A DNA stretch of 38,386 nt from JBOFFI01 sp051657245 (GTDB lineage: Bacteria; Pseudomonadota; Alphaproteobacteria; Holosporales; JBOFFI01): contig JBOFKI010000118.1 of NCBI GenBank assembly GCA_051657245.1, forward strand, positions 1 through 38,386, given 5' to 3'. Of this stretch, positions 32,138 through 38,386 are shown one piece after another. The notes under the pieces were generated by a model. That model saw only the letters and a list, made by a program, of their open reading frames with translations. It did no database searches and was not told the DNA's origin. The position numbers and the translations under genes were made by a program. Position 1 is the first letter of the stretch; the number at the start of each line of letters is the position of its first letter.

Positions 32138-33978
32138 TGTCTTACGTCGTTCTCGAACACTCCCAACAAATGACCCGCAGAACTTTTCTTTTGGGTGCGG
32201 GGAAAACTGTTTTAATGTTGGGGCTTGTGGGGCGTATCTACCAATTGCAAATTTTGGAAAGCCATCGTTATCAAACCCTCTCAGATGAAAATCGCATTGC
32301 TTTCCGGTTGATCCCTGCGCCGCGGGGTCGAATTTTGGATCGCTGGGGAAAAGCTCTTGTGAGCAATGAAAATAGCTTTCAAGTTGTATTGCTCGCAGAA
32401 AAAGCGCCCGATCTTGAAGAGGCCATCAGAAGCCTACAAACCTTCATCGATTTATCTGAGACAGATACGGAGCAACTGCTCCAAAATTTAAGCCAAAAAT
32501 CTTCCAGCCTGGTGCCGCTTTTAATCAAAGATCAATTAAGTTGGGAAGAGGTTTCTTCTATTGAAACAAACCGGGAAGTCCTTCCTGGTGTCGTTGTGGA
32601 AGTAGGGCAACAGCGTCGTTATATTTATGATGATGCGATAGCTCACTTAATTGGGTATGTGGGCTATCCTTCCAAACAAGAAGCAGCTAAACATAAATCT
32701 TCAAAAATTCCTGGATTTTATCTGGGTAAGACAGGCATTGAGAAAGTATGTGACGAAGCCCTTCAAGGCCTTGAAGGATCCCGTTCTGTTGAAATTAATG
32801 CGCGTCGCAACGTGGTGCGAGACCTTGGTTATCAGGCTCCCCAAGTCGGAAAAGACCTCTCTCTTTCGCTGGACCATCGGCTGCAACTCTATGCAGCCCA
32901 AAGGATCCAAGAGTTTCCAAGCGCTGCGACAGCAGTCCTCAATGCGAAAACCGGAGAGATTTTGGCTTTTGTCTCTAATCCTTCTTTTAATCCTAATTTG
33001 TTTATCCGGGGTATCAGCAAAACCGTTTGGAAAGATGTGACTGAAAACCCCTATAACCCATTGTTAAATAAAGTTATATCTGGCCTTTATGCCCCTGGTT
33101 CAACGTTAAAAATGTTGGTAGCCTTGGCAGCCCTTTCAGAAGAGGCGATTTTGCCCACCCAACGCATCTCTTGCGCGGGTTATAGTACGGTTCATAACCA
33201 CCGCTTCCACTGTTGGGCCCATAAAACAGGGGGGCACGGACCTGTCAATGTGTACGAAGCGCTTATGTGCTCTTGCGATGTTTTTTTCTATGAAGTAGGG
33301 CGCCGTTTAGGGATTGAGCGTCTCTTGCCATTTTTGCAAGCCTTTGGTTTAGGGCAGCGATTTTTTGAGGACTTTCCCGGAGAAAAAGCAGGGCTCCTGC
33401 CTTCTCTTGCTTGGAAGCGGGAACATCGAAAGGCCCGTTGGACTGTCAGTGATACCCTATTAACGAGTATTGGCCAGGGAATGATCCTATCCACTCCGCT
33501 TCAATTAGCTGTGATGGCTGCCAGGTTGGCGACAGGAACGATGGTTTCTCCCTCTTACTTGTTGAATAAGGAGCAATCTTCTAAAATTTTCCCGGATATC
33601 CCCCTCAAAATTCTCCCCGAGCATATGGAGCTTGTGCGCAACGGTATGGTAGGAGCTGTCAATGATCCTCGAGGGACAGCTTATAACTGGCGAATTCCTT
33701 ATGCGCACGCTGAAATGGCGGGCAAAACAGGTACCAGCCAAGTACGCCGGATCAGCCTTGAAGACCGCAAAGCAGGGCGCACCAAGACTACACATTTACC
33801 TTGGCATGAGCGAGAGCATGCGCTTTTTTGCGGTTATGCACCCCTCCATGATCCCCGCTACAGCATTGCGGTTCTCATTGAACATGGAGGGTCTGGAGGG
33901 TCTGTCGCAACCCCTGTTGCACGAGATATTTTATGGATGGCTCAAAAATTAGAAAAAGAAAAGGTGCTAGATGTGTAA
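32137..33978 (+). CDS. mrdA: Penicillin-binding protein 2
   Basis: PBP2 is the elongasome D,D-transpeptidase. The 613-residue protein has an N-terminal membrane anchor (RRTFLLGAGKTVLMLGLVGR), the dimerisation segment RLIPAPRGRILDRWGKALVS, and the transpeptidase motifs: the active serine S322 in YAPGSTLKMLVALAAL, SCD in ALMCSCDVFFYEVGRRL, and KTG in HAEMAGKTGTSQVRRI. The start ATG overlaps the mreD stop. A TTG at 32134 is an equally placed alternative. The partner gene rodA, normally next, is absent from the window; a gap of about 400 bases and ppx follow instead. Confidence 0.94.
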   Translation: MSYVVLEHSQQMTRRTFLLGAGKTVLMLGLVGRIYQLQILESHRYQTLSDENRIAFRLIPAPRGRILDRWGKALVSNENSFQVVLLAEKAPDLEEAIRSLQTFIDLSETDTEQLLQNLSQKSSSLVPLLIKDQLSWEEVSSIETNREVLPGVVVEVGQQRRYIYDDAIAHLIGYVGYPSKQEAAKHKSSKIPGFYLGKTGIEKVCDEALQGLEGSRSVEINARRNVVRDLGYQAPQVGKDLSLSLDHRLQLYAAQRIQEFPSAATAVLNAKTGEILAFVSNPSFNPNLFIRGISKTVWKDVTENPYNPLLNKVISGLYAPGSTLKMLVALAALSEEAILPTQRISCAGYSTVHNHRFHCWAHKTGGHGPVNVYEALMCSCDVFFYEVGRRLGIERLLPFLQAFGLGQRFFEDFPGEKAGLLPSLAWKREHRKARWTVSDTLLTSIGQGMILSTPLQLAVMAARLATGTMVSPSYLLNKEQSSKIFPDIPLKILPEHMELVRNGMVGAVNDPRGTAYNWRIPYAHAEMAGKTGTSQVRRISLEDRKAGRTKTTHLPWHEREHALFCGYAPLHDPRYSIAVLIEHGGSGGSVATPVARDILWMAQKLEKEKVLDV

Positions 33979-34372
33979 CAAAGACACTAATTCTCCTGCG
34001 GCTTGTGCTTAAGGGAAAAGTCACCCCTTGCCAGGTAAAACGCTTTGTTTATAGAGCTAAAGCTGCGAAGCCAGAGGAAGATCTAATCCAAATCGATTCT
34101 AGGAGCATGCACAAAAATAAGCGCTTTTTTTGTCATCTCCCCCATATCCCCTCCTTTTCTTCTTCTCATCCTAATTCATCCTGATATAAAAAAACTTTTT
34201 GACGAAACTATTTGTATCTGTTTGAACTCGTTCAGGGGGCGGGCAATGCAAATGTGGTTTTTTTTAAAAAAATATGTTATACAGGAGGTGAATGATTTTT
34301 TATGCTTTTTGGGAGGGATCTTTGCCTGGAAGCAAGTTAAAATGACCATTTTTTGCTGATTAGGAGGAAGGT
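33979..34372. other. Gap between mrdA and ppx, likely holding the ppx promoter
   Basis: No long gene is supported here. A frame through 33933-34184 shares the end of mrdA out of frame and shows no family resemblance. TTGACG at about 34198 and the sequence ATGTTATAC near 34274 are promoter-like but not correctly spaced with each other. A strong ribosome-binding-site sequence, AGGAGGTG, occurs at 34283-34290. Confidence 0.4.
34292..34345 (+). CDS. Possible 17-codon leader peptide upstream of ppx
   Basis: AGGAGG is followed three bases later by an ATG that opens a short frame, MIFYAFWEGSLPGSKLK, ending 27 bases before ppx. The ribosome binding site is one of the best in the region, yet it does not serve a longer gene. 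The spacing is a little short. No attenuator hairpin is evident. It may be a real small gene, a leader, or a chance site. Confidence 0.25.
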   Translation: MIFYAFWEGSLPGSKLK

Positions 34373-35428
34373 ATGGGAGAGTGTTTTTCAACTTTACAAG
34401 ACCTGTCCGGTGCTTTTCCGTCAAAGCTCTCTCCTGAGTCTTTCACTTATGGAGCAGTTGACCTGGGCACAAATACGTGCCGCATGTTGATTGCAAGGCC
34501 TGATCTTTACTACCTAAATCCAAAAGGGTTTGAAACCGTAGATACGTTTTCTCGAGTCATCCGTTTCGGGCAAGACTTAGAAGAGACGGGCTCTCTTTCC
34601 CAAGAAGCTATACGACGCGCTTTAATAGCCCTTGAAGAGTGTGCCCGTAGGTTTGATTTTTATCAGGTTGACCACTTTCGATGTGTCGCCACGGCAGCTT
34701 GTCGCGAAGCGAAAAATGCTTCTGAATTTTTGGCTCAAGTAAAAAACGAAACGGGGCTTACTGTTGAAATTATTTCCCCTGAAGAAGAATCTTTGCTAGC
34801 GGTAGCAGGTTGCTTTGATCTTGTAAGCAGCAAGATTCCTTACTGCGTTGTTTTTGATATTGGGGGCGGCAGCACAGAGGTTGCGCTTATCGAGGTATTT
34901 GAAGCCCAAAAATTTAAAATTCTAGACTGGGTCTCTTTGCCCTATGGGATTCTCACCCTTTCAGATGCTGTTTGTTCCTTGGAAGAAAAGCAAACTGCAA
35001 CAGAGCAAATTTCTTTTGAAATGAATGAATTTGCAATCCGAAACGACCTGTTCGCTCACGTACGAGACAAAAAAATTCAGATGATAGGCGCGTCAGGGAC
35101 GGTCACAACCCTTGCCGCCATCATGTTAAATCTAGAACGCTACAATCGCTCTCGTGTTCATAAGACCCTTTTACCAGCCCGTGAAATTCAGCGCGTGATC
35201 CATCAGCTATGGAGCATGAAACCGAGTGAACGCCTTTCTCACCCTTGCATAGGCCCCCAACGTATGGATTTTATCATGGGAGGGGTTGCTATTTTCCAGG
35301 GAATTTATGATATTCTCACCGTGGACCCCGTTGTGGTTGCAGATCGTGGGGTTCGAGAAGGTATTTTGCGTCATCTGATGACACAGTTTCCCCCGGGGCC
35401 CAAAGATTTTTTCCCTTCTGCAGCTTAG
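34373..35428 (+). CDS. ppx: Ppx/GppA family exopolyphosphatase
   Basis: Members hydrolyse polyphosphate or pppGpp. The 351-residue product begins the domain with YGAVDLGTNTCRMLIARP, then VATAACREAKNASEFLAQV, VVFDIGGGSTEVALIEV (phosphate-binding glycine-rich loop), MIGASGTVTTLAAIML and VVVADRGVREGIL. It is a short, single Ppx/GppA domain form (E. coli Ppx has about 510 residues), common in alphaproteobacteria next to rlmE. The ATG has AGGAGGAAGG just upstream. Whether the substrate is polyP or pppGpp cannot be decided from sequence. Confidence 0.9.
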   Translation: MGECFSTLQDLSGAFPSKLSPESFTYGAVDLGTNTCRMLIARPDLYYLNPKGFETVDTFSRVIRFGQDLEETGSLSQEAIRRALIALEECARRFDFYQVDHFRCVATAACREAKNASEFLAQVKNETGLTVEIISPEEESLLAVAGCFDLVSSKIPYCVVFDIGGGSTEVALIEVFEAQKFKILDWVSLPYGILTLSDAVCSLEEKQTATEQISFEMNEFAIRNDLFAHVRDKKIQMIGASGTVTTLAAIMLNLERYNRSRVHKTLLPAREIQRVIHQLWSMKPSERLSHPCIGPQRMDFIMGGVAIFQGIYDILTVDPVVVADRGVREGILRHLMTQFPPGPKDFFPSAA

Positions 35429-35464
35429 GGTTTCATCTCTTAAAATTCTAGGAAGGAATTGTTT

Positions 35465-36154
35465 ATGGGAAAGGTAAAGGCTACAAAATCTGGAGCACGT
35501 TTTGAAAAAATTACCCTTCGCAGTGCGCGGGGACGCACAGTTTCTTCCCAAAGGTGGTTAACCCGCCAGCTTAACGACCCTTATGTCCACCAAGCCCAGT
35601 TAATGGGATACCGCTCGCGCGCAGCGTTTAAGCTGCAAGAGCTTGATGACGCTTGGCACTTTCTCAAACCAGGCCAACGGGTTGTGGATTTGGGCGCAGC
35701 CCCCGGGGGTTGGAGCCAAGTTGCGGTTGAGCGCATTCATGCTTCTCCTGGAAAAAACCTGCTCGTAGGTATTGACCTTCTCCCAATCGATCCTATCCCT
35801 GGGGCTGTTTTTTTGCAGGGAGATTTTTTGGATGAAATTAAGATTCAACAGGTATGTCAGCTCCTCACAGGTCCTGTGGATGTGGTGTTGAGTGATATGG
35901 CTGCTTCCACAACAGGCCAAAAACAGATTGATCACCTACGAACCATGACATTGGTGGAAGCTGGATTTGATTTTGCCCAAGAGGTATTGGCTCCTGGAGG
36001 TGTCTTTGTTGCAAAAACCCTTCAAGGCGGCACTGAAACGAAGCTTCTCTCAAAATTGAAACAGCGTTTCCGGCAGGTGGTTCATGCAAAACCTCCAGCG
36101 AGCCGTTCAGCGTCTTGTGAAATGTACCTTGTAGCTATGGGGTTTCGTCCATGA
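35465..36154 (+). CDS. rlmE: 23S rRNA (uridine-2'-O)-methyltransferase RlmE
   Basis: This FtsJ/RrmJ enzyme methylates the 2'-O of U2552 in 23S rRNA during large-subunit assembly. The 229-residue protein has the K-D-K-E catalytic set: K56 in YRSRAAFKLQELDDAW, Asp in VDVVLSDMAAS, Lys in FVAKTLQGGTE and Glu in SASCEMYLVAMGF. SAM is bound by VVDLGAAPGGWSQVAV. The ATG at 35465 has GGAAGG eight bases before it; a TTG two codons upstream is less likely. The end overlaps rsmB by four bases. Confidence 0.94.
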   Translation: MGKVKATKSGARFEKITLRSARGRTVSSQRWLTRQLNDPYVHQAQLMGYRSRAAFKLQELDDAWHFLKPGQRVVDLGAAPGGWSQVAVERIHASPGKNLLVGIDLLPIDPIPGAVFLQGDFLDEIKIQQVCQLLTGPVDVVLSDMAASTTGQKQIDHLRTMTLVEAGFDFAQEVLAPGGVFVAKTLQGGTETKLLSKLKQRFRQVVHAKPPASRSASCEMYLVAMGFRP

Positions 36155-37479
36155 CTCCTGGTGCACGCTTCCAAGCAATTTTAGATATCCTAGATGCGTT
36201 TGATCAAAACAACCAAGCTCCCCTAGACCAGTTTCTTACGTTTTATCTAAAGAAACGTCGCTATATTGGCTCAAAAGACCGTGTTTTTATTAATGAGATG
36301 GTTTACCAGATCTTTCGTTATTGGGGAAAAATTCAAGCCATTGCCATGATGCAAGGCATTGATCTAGAAAGCCTTCATCCAGAGAAACGAAATCGCTTGC
36401 GCTTATTGATTTTCTTGATTCACGGAACACATACTTCCCATGCGGAAATTGCTTGCCGTTTCAATGGCCAACACCATCACCCCGCACCTCTGTTGCCTGA
36501 AGAAAAGCGGCTTTTTAAGGAAGCGGAAGCCATTTCCATAAAAAATCTCCCTCTTTGGGCCCAAGCTGAAGTTCCACCAGAGCTCTTGGGGATGTTTCAA
36601 AATGCTTTTGGGGAAAAAACTTTAGCCCATGGCAAAGCCTTGCAAGCAGAAGCGCCCGTTGATTTACGAGTGAATACCTTAAAAAACGCTCCAGAAGAAC
36701 TCCAAGCCCACCTGGCCTTAGAGGGGGTTGATACCCACTTAACTCAGCTGTCTCCTTTTGGGTTGCGGCTTGCTAGACGCCAATCTTTGTCTAACTTAGA
36801 AGCCTTCCAACAGGGTCGTTTTGAGATTCAAGATGAGGGGTCCCAATTGATCGCCTTGCTGACAGATGCAAGGCCAGGAGAAAAGATTGTCGATTTTTGC
36901 GCCGGCGCTGGGGGAAAGACCCTTGCCCTTGCTGCAATGATGCAGGGTAAAGGAAGAATCTGGGCCTGTGATATAGCCCAGTGGCGACTCCAGCGGGCTC
37001 AAGTACGCCTGCGCCGTGCCGATGTACAGAATGTGATCCTTCAACCCCTTGCCCTTTCGGCCGATCCATGGATTCAAGCCAACATGGGAAAAATGGATCG
37101 AGTTTTGGTCGATGCGCCCTGCAGCGGTGTTGGAACCTGGAGACGCCAGCCTGAGAAAAAATGGCGGCTGTGCCTTGGGGACCTAAAACGTTTAGTTGAG
37201 GTTCAACAGCAAATTCTTCAAAATGCTTCCCAGCTTGTTAAGCCCGAGGGCGAGTTGTTTTATGCTACCTGCTCACTTTTTTCTGAAGAAAATGAACGCC
37301 AGATTGAAAATTTTTTAAAAAACAACCCAGAATTTATAAAAATTCCCATGGAAACACGCTGGCGCAAACAACTTCCTGAACAAGCGCCCCCTGTTTGGGT
37401 TGAAGACTGCCTTCGGCTGACACCCCTTGAACATCAAACAGACGGGTTTTTTATGGCAATTTTAAAGCGAGTTTCTTGA
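36151..37479 (+). CDS. rsmB: 16S rRNA m5C methyltransferase, RsmB/Sun family
   Basis: This enzyme methylates a cytosine (C967 in E. coli) of 16S rRNA. The 442-residue protein has an N-terminal NusB-like helical domain (ARFQAILDILDAFDQNNQAP and KKRRYIGSKDRVFINEMVYQ) and a C-terminal NOL1/NOP2/Sun domain with SAM motif DFCAGAGGKTLALAAMM. The two catalytic cysteines are in VDAPCSGVGTWRRQPEKKW and YATCSLFSEENER. It starts within the rlmE stop (ATGA overlap), so the two rRNA methylases are coupled. A related RsmF-type specificity is possible, but the NusB-like start favours RsmB. Confidence 0.88.
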   Translation: MTPGARFQAILDILDAFDQNNQAPLDQFLTFYLKKRRYIGSKDRVFINEMVYQIFRYWGKIQAIAMMQGIDLESLHPEKRNRLRLLIFLIHGTHTSHAEIACRFNGQHHHPAPLLPEEKRLFKEAEAISIKNLPLWAQAEVPPELLGMFQNAFGEKTLAHGKALQAEAPVDLRVNTLKNAPEELQAHLALEGVDTHLTQLSPFGLRLARRQSLSNLEAFQQGRFEIQDEGSQLIALLTDARPGEKIVDFCAGAGGKTLALAAMMQGKGRIWACDIAQWRLQRAQVRLRRADVQNVILQPLALSADPWIQANMGKMDRVLVDAPCSGVGTWRRQPEKKWRLCLGDLKRLVEVQQQILQNASQLVKPEGELFYATCSLFSEENERQIENFLKNNPEFIKIPMETRWRKQLPEQAPPVWVEDCLRLTPLEHQTDGFFMAILKRVS

Positions 37480-37506
37480 TGAAGCTGTTGGTCATAAAAA
37501 TTGTCC

Positions 37507-37690
37507 TTCCACACTCCTTTGTCATCCCCGCATCTTTTTCTTTTTGTCATTCCCGTGCCCCCCTTCTTGTCATTCCCGCGGCGGCGGGAATCTAGGCAAT
37601 TACCACAATCTGTTGCTTCTGCTGAAGCGTCATTTTGATAGCTTTCCCCCTGGATTCCCGCTTCCGCGTGAATGACAAGAAGGACAAAGT
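37507..37690. repeat. Cluster of dispersed palindromic repeats in inverted arrangement
   Basis: Three GTCAT(T/C)CCCG starts occur near 37519, 37544 and 37569. The copy at 37569-37596 (GTCATTCCCGCGGCGGCGGG then AATCTAGG) is matched by an inverted copy at 37649-37676 (CCTGGATTCCCGCTTCCGCG then TGAATGAC), with only a few mismatches. Together they could form a large stem-loop after rsmB. Same family as near 0.17 and 15.4 kb. No other gene lies in 37480-37712. Confidence 0.8.
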
Positions 37691-37712
37691 TTGTCAAACA
37701 CGTTCTATAGCT

Positions 37713-38192
37713 TTAACTTGCATCTTCATTTGTGCTTTCAGGCAAAGAAAGACGGAATACGAGAGCGTTAAGTCCCGTCCCCTCATGGGGAAATTGGACC
37801 AAGCACCAGGTTTGATTTTGGGCTCGCAGCCCAAGGCTTTGCTGCTGCTCTGGTGTAACGGCTGCCATATCGTAGTCCATGACAACCCGGTCTTGGTTCA
37901 CGATATCGCGCACCCTTTGGAGCGAAGGATGATTCCCCTGCAGGGGAAGCCTATTGGTAATAGAGTTTCCAAGATAAAGCTGGACATTGTGAACCTCCCA
38001 GGTTCGGGGGTGCCCATCTTGGCTTTGGATCCTTAGGGTAAGGGGCTGCAGGCTCGTCAATCCAGCTAAATTTTGGCCGACAACCCTTCGCAGATCATTT
38101 TCATCTGGGCAAAATGTGCCGGGAAGAGCGTTGGCTTGGGTGAATGCAACAAGGCTTAACATAAAAGCGGCTGATTTAATTTTCTGTTTCAC
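37713..38192 (-). CDS. Small exported protein of unknown function
   Basis: I do not recognise this 159-residue protein. It has a clear Sec signal peptide (MKQKIKSAAFMLSLVAFTQANA, cleavage likely after ANA). The mature part of about 137 residues has two cysteines (TFCPDENDL and TWCLVQF) that could form a disulfide, and a mixed alpha/beta look with DLRRVVGQNLAGLTSLQPLT near the start. A periplasmic or secreted location is likely. AGGAGAC lies a few bases before the ATG. No membrane segment other than the signal is seen. It faces rsmB across the repeat cluster. The 194 bases upstream are AT-rich and empty. Confidence 0.75.
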   Translation of the reverse strand: MKQKIKSAAFMLSLVAFTQANALPGTFCPDENDLRRVVGQNLAGLTSLQPLTLRIQSQDGHPRTWEVHNVQLYLGNSITNRLPLQGNHPSLQRVRDIVNQDRVVMDYDMAAVTPEQQQSLGLRAQNQTWCLVQFPHEGTGLNALVFRLSLPESTNEDAS

Positions 38193-38386
38193 GATAGTCT
38201 CCTGTAATCATTTGTTTTTGTTCGTTTTTTATTATAGTAAAGTATAAAAATTTTGTCAATTTTGAAAATTTTAACAAAAATTTGGATGGGTTTTGATGAA
38301 CTCAATCCAGATTTATGGAAGTGGCTACATAGAGTATTTAAGAGGAGTAAAAAATACCCTAAATTTCGCTTCAAAAAAGAAAAAAA

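Noticed and set aside
33933..34184. 83-codon frame crossing the end of mrdA
   Set aside because: Overlaps mrdA out of frame, has no ribosome binding site, and reads like non-coding sequence.
37434..37697. 87-codon frame across the repeat cluster, antisense to rsmB end
   Set aside because: Most of it is translated palindromic repeat; no protein-like composition.

Overview
The window looks like chromosome of an alphaproteobacterium that lives with a eukaryotic host, possibly of the Holosporales/Rickettsiales type. The class rests on gene content and order: kdsD-lptC-lptA-lptB in one operon, dnaB-alr-mlaE, ppx-rlmE-rsmB, an alpha-type phosphoserine aminotransferase, and a YraN protein with alphaproteobacterial wording. 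The host-associated lifestyle is inferred from a secreted-looking F-box plus leucine-rich-repeat protein and a second large exported repeat protein. No rRNA gene is present, so the taxonomy cannot be fixed from here.

Positions 1-15183 are accessory DNA, almost all on the minus strand. The left edge cuts an IS481-like transposase. An HK97-type prophage follows, split into two blocks. Read in the direction of transcription, the first block (15183 to 10756) holds portal, head-tail connector, head-closure protein, a DUF3168 tail-completion protein, a tail-like protein of unknown function, a GH24 lysozyme and a frameshifted AlkB-like dioxygenase. The second block (6233 to 325) holds prohead protease, major capsid protein, a large tail-hub-like protein, an unknown structural protein, a tail-fibre-like protein and a 3TM holin. 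Between them sit a 770-residue protein with eleven 30-residue repeats, serC and a SOUL-family gene. The protease-capsid pair is missing from its usual place between portal and connector. Terminase, integrase and tape measure are not in the window, so the element looks rearranged and probably defective here.

Positions 15184-19350 are mostly housekeeping genes on the minus strand: yraN, an MHS-type MFS transporter, radC and a small alpha/beta hydrolase. A plus-strand operon (19923-24072) makes and exports lipopolysaccharide (kdsD, lptC, lptA, lptB) and ends with ubiG and a clear intrinsic terminator. The F-box/LRR gene (24200-25777, minus) has its own good sigma70-like promoter.

From 26146 onward the plus strand carries tRNA-Leu(UAA), dnaB, alr, mlaE, an unusual response-regulator-like gene with a TTG start, the cell-shape genes mreC, mreD and mrdA, then ppx/gppA, rlmE and rsmB. 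The right end has a cluster of dispersed GTCATTCCCGC-type palindromic repeats and a small exported protein of unknown function on the minus strand. The same repeat family also appears near 0.2 kb and 15.4 kb.
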